Below, one piece after another: positions 1-7,110 of a stretch of DNA of 20,064 nucleotides. Position numbers and translations under genes: made by a program. Source of the DNA: an uncultured Desulfobacterium sp. (GTDB lineage Bacteria; Desulfobacterota; Desulfobacteria; Desulfobacterales; Desulfobacteraceae); the NCBI GenBank assembly GCA_937124525.1, contig CAKZLA010000396.1, positions 1 through 20,064 on the forward strand, given 5' to 3'. Under the pieces are notes generated by a model. It saw only the letters and a list, made by a program, of their open reading frames with translations, was not told the DNA's origin and ran no database searches. Within the stretch, counting starts at the first letter, position 1; each line of letters starts with the position of its first letter.

Positions 1-1
1 C

Positions 2-616
2 ACCCTGGCCCAGGCTGTTATCGACCCCCTGCGGGAATACTTCTCCCGGGAGGGGGCGCTGTTAATTCTTTTGTTTATCATGTTATATAAAATCGGAGAC
101 ACCATGGCCTCGGCCATGACCACCCCCTTTTATCTTGATGTGGGGTTTTCCATGAGCGAGGTGGGAGCGGTGGTGAAACTATTTGGTTTCTGGGCCACCC
201 TGGTGGGCACGTTTACAGGTGGGGTATTGATGTTGAAAATAGGCATTAACAGGAGTCTGTGGATATTTGGTTTTTTCCAGGCCCTTTCCACCGCAGGGTT
301 TGCCTGGCTTGCCGTGGTGGGACACAGTATTGGATTGCTGTCCGGGGTCATTGCCTTTGAGAATCTGTCTTCTGGCATGGGAACCGCCGCCTATGTAGCA
401 TTTATGGCAGCCTTGACTGACAAGCGCTTCACCGCCACCCAATATGCCCTGCTCTCCAGCCTCATGGGAATCCCCAGGGTGTTGGCTGCGGCCCCCACGG
501 GATTTTTTGCAAAACACCTTGGATGGGAGAGCTTCTTTATCTGTTGCACGCTGGTGGCCTTGCCCGGTATGTTGCTTCTGGTAAAATGTGCACCCTGGAA
601 TGGGGCAAGGCATTGA
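2..616 (+). CDS. ampG: AmpG-like MFS permease, 3' part (5' end outside window)
   Basis: Partial gene: the frame is open from the first bases of the window and stops at TGA 614-616, leaving about 204 C-terminal residues. The protein is very hydrophobic with several transmembrane segments. The stretch around LYKIGDTMASAMTTPFYLDV, followed by GFSMSEVGAVVKLFGF and a GGVLM turn, matches my memory of the second half of AmpG, the inner-membrane major facilitator permease that imports anhydro-muropeptides (GlcNAc-anhydroMurNAc peptides) for cell-wall recycling. An internal ATG at 71 is not the start, because recognisable AmpG sequence (PLREYFSREGALLILLFI) continues upstream of it. The gene ends just before a long palindrome (661-836) that could act in 3' end formation. 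Substrate assignment is by family resemblance; another MFS sugar or peptide transporter is the alternative. Confidence 0.72.
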   Translation, partial: TLAQAVIDPLREYFSREGALLILLFIMLYKIGDTMASAMTTPFYLDVGFSMSEVGAVVKLFGFWATLVGTFTGGVLMLKIGINRSLWIFGFFQALSTAGFAWLAVVGHSIGLLSGVIAFENLSSGMGTAAYVAFMAALTDKRFTATQYALLSSLMGIPRVLAAAPTGFFAKHLGWESFFICCTLVALPGMLLLVKCAPWNGARH

Positions 617-660
617 CACTGCCGAACCATGTTCTATCTTTGGTAGTATCGACAGCAGAG

Positions 661-836
661 CCTCCGAGGGCTGGCCTGACCGGAACATTGGAAACCAAAT
701 GGGGTAGAATTTTTGCCATTCCAGGCGTTAAGAACCACAGACTGTTTGAGGAGCTTGCCCGCAGTTTCTGTGGTTTAGCCTGGAAGGGCAAAAATACCCC
801 CGACGTTTCCGTTCCGGTCAGGCCAGTCCTCGGAGG
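661..836. repeat. Long imperfect palindrome (foldback element, about 176 bp)
   Basis: The outermost 26 bases (661-686) are the reverse complement of 811-836 with one mismatch. Inside, complementarity continues in blocks: GGAAAC (690-695), GGGGTA, TTTTTGCC, TTCCAGGC and CCACAGA (735-741) on the left match TCTGTGG (767-773), GCCTGGAA, GGCAAAAATACCCC and GTTTCC on the right. The apex is about 745-761. Arms are roughly 75-84 nt with small bulges. This far exceeds a normal intrinsic terminator. It resembles a MITE or other foldback element, or a long hairpin RNA. I see no transposase and no clear target-site duplication. Confidence 0.85.
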
Positions 837-893
837 CGGTATAATACGATTTTTGTGGTGGGGAAGCTTGAATAATAATCAGGCCTGTTTGTT

Positions 894-993
894 GCAGTTT
901 TGATATGAAACTCCGTCCAAAATACTGGAATAATTGGAGTTTAAATTTTTGTTGTGGGCAGGTCAGATCCCCATTACGGTCTGCCCGTGGCAG
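894..993 (-). repeat. Two-hairpin structured repeat, copy 3 (reverse orientation)
   Basis: Read on the minus strand it begins CTGCCACGGGCAGA, has TGCCCACAACAAA after the first hairpin, and ends CATATCAAAACTGC. The first two blocks are identical to the copy at 13551-13640. Hairpin A pairs 956-964 with 978-986 (9 bp, two wobbles). Hairpin B pairs 908-914 with 936-942 (AAACTCC/GGAGTTT in either reading), with an inner TCCA/TGGA stem at 916-919/926-929. The hairpin B bases differ completely from the other copies while pairing is kept. It lies upstream of, and antisense to, the gene at 1011. Confidence 0.8.
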
Positions 994-1010
994 TTATATA
1001 GGAAATAAGC

Positions 1011-2819
1011 ATGCAAATGACGGATTATCAGGTGGCCAATGCCATCAGAAAAGAGAGAGCTCTTTCAAAAATACGGTCTCAAATCCTTGTCAAGGAGTCT
1101 CAACAGGCCCTTGAGGCCGTCCTGGATGCAGATCAACCGGCCACTCTGATTCAATCCTTTCCTGATCAGGATCTTTATTATCTCATGCACCACATTGGTG
1201 TGGACGATTTTCTTCCGGTACTTTCCCTGGCATCGTCCCGGCAATGGGAGTATTTCCTGGATATGGATGTGTGGCAGGGCGACCGGCTGGACCTTCCCAG
1301 CATGACCCAGACCCTGGAGATGCTTTTTAAAGCAGATCCCCAGCGCCTTCTTCGATGGATTATAAAAGAAAAACCTGATTTTCTGGAATACTACTTTTTT
1401 AAGAGTATGGAGGTTCGGATTCTTGAACATGATGAAGATCCCTCGGATTTTGGTGATGACTTTACCACCTTGGATCACCAGTTTTATTTCAGATTTCCTG
1501 AAATTTCTCCAGAAGTAAAGGATGTTGTCAATGAAATGGGGCTTTTGACAATGGGGGATGAAGCGGATGCGGATCCCGCAGGCGAGCTGGAAAAAAACCA
1601 GGAACGGGCAGAGTCCCTGATCTCCGGGATGCTCAATTCCCTGGCCCAGATGGATCTTTCCATCTGCCAGGCCGTGCTCATGGAAAGTTCTACTGTTATA
1701 CCCTCGGAAACTGAGGAAGAACAATATCGTCTGAGAAATGTCCGACTGGCCGAAAAGGGATTTTTACCCCATTACCAAGCCTCGGGTGTGTATCAACCCT
1801 TGGCGTTGAAGGATATCACCCCCCGGGCATCCTCCTGGCTCTCATTGCCCTGGCTGGGAACGGACCTGCCTGTTTTTCCCCGGTTTGCAGACAGTCTGAT
1901 GCCCCATGAAACTCTTTTTGCCAAGGCCCTCAACGGGGTGGTGGAAGAAACGGCCCTGATGAATCTCCAGGCTGAATTTGCCTCCCTGGTAAATCGTGTG
2001 ATTTCTGCGGATAAAATTACCATTAAATCCCGGAAAGATATGCAAAATGTGGTTAAAAAAACCTGTGGATATCTCTCCCTGGGGTTGGAAATAATCCATG
2101 GGCAGTCAGAAACATGTCTTCCTTCCCATGGCATGGCCATCATCATGAACTATTCCCTTGAAACTGTTTTTCAAATGGCTTCGGGTGCCGGTATTCGGCT
2201 TAAAACAGCTACGGGGCAGTGGTATGAAGACAGTTGGATGGCTTCCCGGGGACTTCCTCTGTCCTTTCTCGGGGAAACCTGGCTGGGGGTGGTGGGGGGC
2301 CTTCTTCTTGCAAGGCCGTTATATTTTGATAATTATGTTACAGGGGTGTTGTATCGTCCCTTTGCCGGTCTCAATGATCTTATGGAAAGCGCACACCGCC
2401 TCTCCCTTATCCGGGAAATGGACGCATTCATGGGGGCCATTGACCCGGAAATACCCTCTGATATCCCAAATTTGCTTACATGGAAATCGCTTTTGCTGAC
2501 CATGTGGTCCCAGGCTTGCCTGGAACTGCCTGGGGTTGTTACGTTCATTCCTTTATCCCGGTTCCAGCCTTTTTTTCACGCACTGTTTTCAAGGGATGGC
2601 GGCGAAGAAAGAGGACGAATTGCACCCGATAAAAGAGCAGATTTTCTCCTGTGGCTGGAACAGGCCTCGGGAAGAAAAAATCTGAGTGAAAGTCTTGACG
2701 GCGTGGTAACGGCTTTGTTTGATGAGCTTGAAGATGAGTTTGGTGGTGTCATGGAGGTAGACATTGAGCCGGAATTGATGACCTCCCATTTTCTTTTACT
2801 GGACGATTCAACTTTCTGA
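1011..2819 (+). CDS. Large conserved protein of unknown function (DUF6178-like)
   Basis: A 602-aa soluble protein without signal peptide or membrane segments. It starts MQMTDYQVANAIRKERALSK, is rich in Leu, Asp and Glu, and ends LLLDDSTF. I see no catalytic motif or cysteine cluster. Size and overall character recall the DUF6178 family of Desulfobacterota, but that is from memory and was not searched. ATG 1011 is preceded by AGGA about 7 nt upstream; ATG 1017 is an alternative. The upstream gap contains the palindrome and a reverse-strand structured repeat, so its promoter may lie in or near those elements. It is convergent with the metallo-hydrolase gene and their stops are about 10 bp apart. 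Function unknown. Confidence 0.8.
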   Translation: MQMTDYQVANAIRKERALSKIRSQILVKESQQALEAVLDADQPATLIQSFPDQDLYYLMHHIGVDDFLPVLSLASSRQWEYFLDMDVWQGDRLDLPSMTQTLEMLFKADPQRLLRWIIKEKPDFLEYYFFKSMEVRILEHDEDPSDFGDDFTTLDHQFYFRFPEISPEVKDVVNEMGLLTMGDEADADPAGELEKNQERAESLISGMLNSLAQMDLSICQAVLMESSTVIPSETEEEQYRLRNVRLAEKGFLPHYQASGVYQPLALKDITPRASSWLSLPWLGTDLPVFPRFADSLMPHETLFAKALNGVVEETALMNLQAEFASLVNRVISADKITIKSRKDMQNVVKKTCGYLSLGLEIIHGQSETCLPSHGMAIIMNYSLETVFQMASGAGIRLKTATGQWYEDSWMASRGLPLSFLGETWLGVVGGLLLARPLYFDNYVTGVLYRPFAGLNDLMESAHRLSLIREMDAFMGAIDPEIPSDIPNLLTWKSLLLTMWSQACLELPGVVTFIPLSRFQPFFHALFSRDGGEERGRIAPDKRADFLLWLEQASGRKNLSESLDGVVTALFDELEDEFGGVMEVDIEPELMTSHFLLLDDSTF

Positions 2820-2829
2820 GTCAAAAAAT

Positions 2830-3669
2830 TTAGAGAATGAATTCCATGTTGCAGGCAACACCCAGGCATGCCATGGCCACCCCCTGATTTTGTATGATCT
2901 GGCGGCAACTGTCTACGATTTTGTCCATCTGGCTATCGGTCCTCTCCTGATTAATGTGAAATAATCCCAGTTTCTTCACCCGGGCTTTTATGGCAAGATC
3001 AATCACATCTGTATAAGCAGAGTGCCCCCAACCCGTCTTTGCAGGGTATTCCCCGGGGGTGAACTCTGCATCATGGAAGAGAAGGTCTGCATCGCCGCAG
3101 AAATGTTCATAGGCCTCATTTTCCAGGCCTTTCGGGTGCTGGTAGCCCAATTCGTTGTCCGTGAGAAAAACAAAGGACTTCCCATCTTCCGTGAATTTAT
3201 ATCCCAGTCCGCCCCCGGGATGGTTCAGAGAAATGGTGGAGATGGCAAGAGATCCAATGTTAAAATGCCCTTTCATGTGGCTTTTGTACTGAATGCTGGC
3301 CTCAAGATCCTTCATGGTGATGGGAAAAAAGGGGGGTTGGATGAGGCTTTTAAATATCTCTTCAACAGTGGTATTGGAAAATGAGCTGTTTTGAACCAAC
3401 AGGGTGACGTTGGGGTCCTGCAGGGGTTTAAAAAAGGTAAAACCGGAAATATGATCCCAGTGGGCATGGGTAAGAAGAAGATAAATTTTCCGTTGGGCTT
3501 TTGCGTCAAGATCAATTCCCAATTTTCGCATACCGGTTCCCGCATCTATGATTACGTTTTCTCCGGATTTGGCAATGACCTGAACGCAGGTGGTTTCGCC
3601 TCCGAATTTACTGTATTCACTGCCAGCAACGGCGATGGATCCTCTGGATCCCCAGCATTTAATCTTCAT
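2830..3669 (-). CDS. Metallo-beta-lactamase-fold hydrolase
   Basis: A 279-aa cytoplasmic protein. The N-terminus has the CWGSRGSIAVAG and FGGETTCV signatures of the RNase Z/phosphodiesterase-like branch of the MBL fold. The zinc motif THAHWDH is at residues 67-73. Further likely ligands are His150 (LNHPGGG), Asp200 (FHDAEF) and His216 (GWGHS), with a late His239 (LFHIN) also typical of the fold. The metal site therefore looks intact. Substrate cannot be read from sequence: relatives include cyclic-nucleotide phosphodiesterases, PhnP-type phosphodiesterases and tRNA-processing enzymes. It is divergent from the acyl-CoA dehydrogenase gene across a 181-bp gap and convergent with the unknown gene downstream, so it is probably a single-gene unit. 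Confidence 0.85.
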   Translation of the reverse strand: MKIKCWGSRGSIAVAGSEYSKFGGETTCVQVIAKSGENVIIDAGTGMRKLGIDLDAKAQRKIYLLLTHAHWDHISGFTFFKPLQDPNVTLLVQNSSFSNTTVEEIFKSLIQPPFFPITMKDLEASIQYKSHMKGHFNIGSLAISTISLNHPGGGLGYKFTEDGKSFVFLTDNELGYQHPKGLENEAYEHFCGDADLLFHDAEFTPGEYPAKTGWGHSAYTDVIDLAIKARVKKLGLFHINQERTDSQMDKIVDSCRQIIQNQGVAMACLGVACNMEFIL

Positions 3670-3762
3670 GCGTATTTCCTATTCAAAAATTGACATTGGA
3701 CCCTAATATTTGGCTATCACATCATAGTCTTAGAGTCCATAAAAAAATGAATCAACCATATG

Positions 3763-3791
3763 TTGACATTCCGCTTTTCTTGGCTTAGGAC
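3763..3791 (+). promoter_or_regulatory. Candidate sigma-70 promoter for the acyl-CoA dehydrogenase gene
   Basis: A perfect TTGACA (3763-3768) is followed after 17 nt by TAGGAC (3786-3791). It sits about 60 bp upstream of the start codon in a divergent intergenic gap. The -10 box is only a 3/6 match. Confidence 0.4.
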
Positions 3792-3850
3792 ATTACTATC
3801 AGGAGCGAAAAAAATAAATGAGAAAAATGTAAAAAAAGGGAGATGAACTT

Positions 3851-5698
3851 ATGGCGCAGTTGATTTCAGACCGTAGAGACATTGATTTTGTACTCCATGA
3901 ACAGCTTGGTTTGGTTGAGGATGAGTTGTTTGCCGAGTTTAATAAAAAAACCGTGGATCTTATTGTGTCCGAGGCAAGAAATCTTGCGATAAAGGAAATT
4001 CTACCCACGCAGAAACCCGGGGATGAAGAAGGATGCGTGCTGGAAAACGGAAAGGTAACGGTGCCGGAATCCTTTCAACGGGCCTGGAAGCTTTATTGTG
4101 AAGGCGAATGGCTGGCCATGTGTGATGATCCTGAAGTAGGTGGGCAGGGAATGCCCAAATTGGTGGGATTGGCCGCCAATGAATACCTGGTGGGGGCAAA
4201 CCCCTCCTTCATGCTTTACAGTGGCATGACCCATGGTGCGGCAAAGCTGGTGGAAGAGTTTGGAACAGATGAACAAAAAGCCCTTTACATGGAAAAAATG
4301 TTCTCCGGCGAATGGGGCGGCACCATGCTGCTCACTGAACCTGAAGCCGGTTCTGATGTGGGTGCCTTGACATCAACGGCCACCCTCAATGATGATGGTA
4401 CTTATAGTATCAAAGGTACTAAAATATTTATCTCTGCAGGAGAGCATGACCTGGTTGATAATATTATTCATCCGGTCCTGGCCAGAATCGAAGGGGCACC
4501 GGGAGGCACCAAGGGGATTTCCCTGTTCCTGGTTCCCAAATATTTTGTCAATGCCGACGGCAGTCTCGGGGATTTTAATAATGTGGTCTGCACCGGCATT
4601 GAGGAAAAAATGGGCATCCACGGTAATGCCACCTGTACCCTTACTTTGGGGGAAAAGGGAGAAAGTATTGGAACCCTTCTGGGGGAGGTCAACAAGGGAA
4701 TGCCGGAAATGTTCCGGATGATGAATGAAGCCCGGGCCTTTGTGGGCCTCCAGGCCTTTGGTGTGGCCACGGCCTCCTATATGTACTCACTGGATTATGC
4801 CCGCACCAGAATCCAGGGAAGACATATGGTTTCCGGTCGGGAACCCGGGGCAAAAGATGTGCCCATTATCCAGCATCCGGACGTGCGACGTCAATTGTTG
4901 AACATGAAATCCCTGGTTGAGGGCATGAGAAGCCTGCTTTACCTCAATGCTAAGTGCGCTGATCTCAAAGCCACCGCCACCTCGGATGAAGACCGTGAGA
5001 AATACAGTGACCTCATTGAGGTATTGACCCCCATTGTTAAAGGCTATGTCACAGACAAGGCCCTGGAGGTGTGCAGCCATGGGGTCCAGGTATTTGGCGG
5101 ATATGGTTACATCAAAGAGCTTCCCGTGGAACAGCTCATGCGGGATTCCAGAATTTTTATGATCTATGAAGGGACCAACGGCATCCAGGCCATGGATCTT
5201 CTGGGACGGAAACTGTCCATGAAAAAAGGAAAATCCTTTGGATATTTCCTTGAGATGATGGCAGAAACGGTGAAGGAGGCAAAGGAGGTTGAAGGGGTTG
5301 AAGCCCTGGCCCTGAAGATGGAAACCGCCATGCAAAAATATAAAACCACAGCGGAAATTATTGGCAAAAAAGCCCGATCCAGTGAGGTTCTCAATGCCTA
5401 TTCCTTTGCCCATCCCTTTCTTGAGGTCACCGGTGATCTCACCATGGCGTGGATGCTGTTGTGGCGGGCATCGGTGGCCGCTCCCAAGCTTGCAAAAAAA
5501 GCAGGAGGCCTTGATCCTGAAATTGTTGCTGCCAAAGCCTGTAAAAATAAAGATGTCGCATATTATGTCGGGCAAATTAAGACAGCTGCCTTTTTCATTA
5601 ATACCCTGTTGCCTTCAGCCCTGGCTAAAATGGATGCCATTGTGGAGGCAGACACAGCCGTTGAAGAAATGCCCGAAGCATCCTTTGGTTCTAAATAG
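3851..5698 (+). CDS. Acyl-CoA dehydrogenase, large (about 600 aa) type
   Basis: A 615-aa flavoenzyme that should introduce the alpha,beta double bond in an acyl-CoA and pass electrons to ETF. Seen in order: a helical N-terminal region; the FAD/substrate segment MLLTEPEAGSDVGAL near residue 160; the beta domain with KGTKIFISAGEHD; a C-terminal helical domain with QVFGGYGYIKELPVEQLMRD; and the catalytic-base motif MIYEGTNGIQ, with Glu440 as probable base. A C-terminal extension of about 150 residues places it with the 590-620-aa subfamily that includes DmdC-like and long-chain enzymes rather than the 380-aa short-chain type. GGGAGATG lies just upstream of ATG 3851. It appears monocistronic, with a promoter candidate at 3763 and a terminator at 5722. 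Exact substrate is unknown; beta-oxidation fits a fatty-acid-degrading sulfate reducer. Confidence 0.92.
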   Translation: MAQLISDRRDIDFVLHEQLGLVEDELFAEFNKKTVDLIVSEARNLAIKEILPTQKPGDEEGCVLENGKVTVPESFQRAWKLYCEGEWLAMCDDPEVGGQGMPKLVGLAANEYLVGANPSFMLYSGMTHGAAKLVEEFGTDEQKALYMEKMFSGEWGGTMLLTEPEAGSDVGALTSTATLNDDGTYSIKGTKIFISAGEHDLVDNIIHPVLARIEGAPGGTKGISLFLVPKYFVNADGSLGDFNNVVCTGIEEKMGIHGNATCTLTLGEKGESIGTLLGEVNKGMPEMFRMMNEARAFVGLQAFGVATASYMYSLDYARTRIQGRHMVSGREPGAKDVPIIQHPDVRRQLLNMKSLVEGMRSLLYLNAKCADLKATATSDEDREKYSDLIEVLTPIVKGYVTDKALEVCSHGVQVFGGYGYIKELPVEQLMRDSRIFMIYEGTNGIQAMDLLGRKLSMKKGKSFGYFLEMMAETVKEAKEVEGVEALALKMETAMQKYKTTAEIIGKKARSSEVLNAYSFAHPFLEVTGDLTMAWMLLWRASVAAPKLAKKAGGLDPEIVAAKACKNKDVAYYVGQIKTAAFFINTLLPSALAKMDAIVEADTAVEEMPEASFGSK

Positions 5699-5721
5699 CA
5701 GATATTATTTTTAAACATTTT

Positions 5722-5762
5722 GCCCGGTCGGTTCCGTCCCTGGAAGTGATCGGGCTTTTTTT
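5722..5762 (+). terminator. Intrinsic terminator after the acyl-CoA dehydrogenase gene
   Basis: GCCCGGTC (5722-5729) pairs with GATCGGGC (5748-5755), giving 8 bp including one G-U, followed directly by a run of seven T. It lies 24 bp after the stop codon. Confidence 0.85.
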
Positions 5763-5824
5763 ATGGCATAATGCACTGGACAAATGGTCACAAAAATTGT
5801 AGACATAGCTATTCATTGGTGATT

Positions 5825-5890
5825 CGGTTTTAATATAAACCGCTCCGGGCGGACCGATATTCGGATCTTGGTTCGTCCGCAACAAAGATA
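5825..5890 (+). repeat. Partial or diverged copy of the two-hairpin repeat
   Basis: A small hairpin CGGTTT/AAACCG (5825-5830/5837-5842) is followed by CGCTCCGGGCGGA. A stem GCGGAC/GTCCGC (5849-5854/5875-5880) then runs directly into AACAAAGATAAG. The order (short block, GC stem, then AACAAAGATA) parallels CTGCCACGG, stem, ACAACAAAGATA of the copies before rplS. The stem bases differ but still pair. I could not find a clear second hairpin after it, so it is either a decayed copy or an unrelated similarity. Confidence 0.45.
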
Positions 5891-5947
5891 AGTGATTTTT
5901 CTGTGGGATAATGCTGGATTAATTTTTTTGATAAAATGAGGTGCTGT

Positions 5948-6580
5948 ATGAAAATTACGGATCCAAAGGTGATGCAGTCTGGAGAAAAGGCATTTTTCAA
6001 TGCGGTTAAGGATCACCTTGACTGGAATGCCATCCGGGAGGTGGCGACAAAGAAAATGAAACAATGCTCCATCGAATCAAAGGGTGGGGAACTTATTTTC
6101 CATGAAAACAACGTGGCCTTTAAGATAAATCTTCATTGCGCCATGGATGTTAGCATCACCGTTGATCGGAACGGCAACCTTATATCTGATGAAGAACCCT
6201 TGCTTGATGTCTCCATGACTGAGACGTCACCGGTGGCTGCCCCTGAAACACAAACACCACCGATACCACCCGTCTCCTCCGGGGACACAAAAAAGAAACA
6301 AAAGGCCCAAACGCTTGCCCAACCGGTTCCTCGCACTGAAAAAGATGATGAAAAAGATGCCTTTGCGGATGATGATGCCGGTGTTCTGGAGCTTAACGAT
6401 CTTCTGGATGAGTTAGAGCCTGAACCAGAGGCCTCCCCATCACCCGCCAAAGACGGTGGGAACTCCAGCGATGATGAGGATATGGATCTTGAGACGCTCT
6501 TTTTCAAGGATAAGGCCGATGATGATGATTTTGACACCCTGGCAGATGAAGGCACTGCCTTTTGGGAAGATAAAAAATAA
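5948..6580 (+). CDS. Acidic two-part protein of unknown function
   Basis: A 210-aa cytoplasmic protein. Residues 1 to about 80 look like a folded domain (MKITDPKVMQSGEKAFFNAV, then a beta-rich stretch with two Cys). The rest is low-complexity: a Pro/Thr linker, then long Asp/Glu runs such as DDEDMDLE, so the C-terminal half is probably disordered. ATG 5948 is chosen because GAGG lies 6 nt upstream; an in-frame ATG at 5936 overlaps that site. The gene precedes an Hpt-domain gene by 60 bp on the same strand, so co-transcription and a signalling link are possible, but I do not recognise the family and assign no function. Confidence 0.75.
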   Translation: MKITDPKVMQSGEKAFFNAVKDHLDWNAIREVATKKMKQCSIESKGGELIFHENNVAFKINLHCAMDVSITVDRNGNLISDEEPLLDVSMTETSPVAAPETQTPPIPPVSSGDTKKKQKAQTLAQPVPRTEKDDEKDAFADDDAGVLELNDLLDELEPEPEASPSPAKDGGNSSDDEDMDLETLFFKDKADDDDFDTLADEGTAFWEDKK

Positions 6581-6640
6581 TTTTTCCCGGGTCTATGTTG
6601 ACCTTGGGAAGGTGGCGGTCTCAAAACAGGAGTTTTTCTC

Positions 6641-7003
6641 ATGACACACATACAGGGTGACTCTTTTAAAGGGATTGATATGAAAGAGCTCATGGAAATC
6701 ATGGGCAACGACATGGAGCTTGTGGGTGATTGTTTTGCTGATTTTATTGAGACTTGGTCGGAATTTTTTACAAAGATAAAGTCGGCCGTGCTGGCCCGGG
6801 ATGCACTGGCACTTTCTCGTGCAGCCCACAGCTTCAAGGGCACCTTGCAATATCTGGCGGCAACCCAAGCCGTGGATTTTGCACATCGGCTGGAACTTGC
6901 CGGTAAATCGGAGAATTTTTCCACCGTTGATGAAGATCTTAAAGCACTTGGCATGGAATGTCAGGCCCTGTCGCAGTTCATGGCGTCACAAAAAGATCGT
7001 TAA
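6641..7003 (+). CDS. Stand-alone Hpt (histidine phosphotransfer) domain protein
   Basis: A 120-aa all-helical protein. The motif AAHSFKGTLQYLAA contains the expected phospho-accepting His63 with the following Lys66-Gly67 of Hpt domains, and the helix ending LEL(A) follows as in the four-helix bundle. The length fits a single Hpt domain without kinase or receiver, so it should relay phosphate between a hybrid sensor kinase and a response regulator. Neither is present in this window, so its partners are encoded elsewhere. CAGGAG lies 8 nt before ATG 6641. It follows the acidic unknown gene on the same strand. Confidence 0.85.
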   Translation: MTHIQGDSFKGIDMKELMEIMGNDMELVGDCFADFIETWSEFFTKIKSAVLARDALALSRAAHSFKGTLQYLAATQAVDFAHRLELAGKSENFSTVDEDLKALGMECQALSQFMASQKDR

Positions 7004-7110
7004 TATTCGATGATGCCGGTAGGATAATCCTGAACCCGTTTTTGCAAAGCAGATGCGCAAAACGTGATCATTGGGTAACACCCCAAATATGAGTGAATAA
7101 GTTGTAAATT
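7004..7110 (+). other. Short intergenic gap with a hairpin
   Basis: CGTTTT (7037-7042) pairs with AAAACG (7059-7064), with two extra GC pairs inside. No T run follows, so it is not a standard intrinsic terminator. GGGTAACACCCC near 7073-7084 may form a second small hairpin just before the next gene. Confidence 0.35.

Larger units (their letters stand above)
617..1010. other. Intergenic region with a palindrome and a structured repeat
   Basis: No gene is supported here. A weak open frame across 523-903 is a by-product of the palindrome and of the ampG end. The region holds a long imperfect inverted repeat (661-836), a TATAAT box at 840-845 without a convincing -35, and a complete reverse-strand copy of a two-hairpin repeat (894-993). 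Together they fill most of the gap between the permease gene and the next CDS. Confidence 0.7.

Noticed and set aside
523..903. Open frame across the ampG end and the palindrome
   Set aside because: It overlaps ampG in another frame, spans the foldback element, and has no family resemblance.
4787..5575. Minus-strand 262-aa frame inside the acyl-CoA dehydrogenase gene
   Set aside because: Antisense shadow of a gene with full family motifs.
6133..6954. Minus-strand 273-aa frame opposite the acidic protein and Hpt gene
   Set aside because: Ser-rich translation typical of the reverse strand of Asp/Glu-rich coding sequence; both plus-strand genes have better starts and recognisable features.
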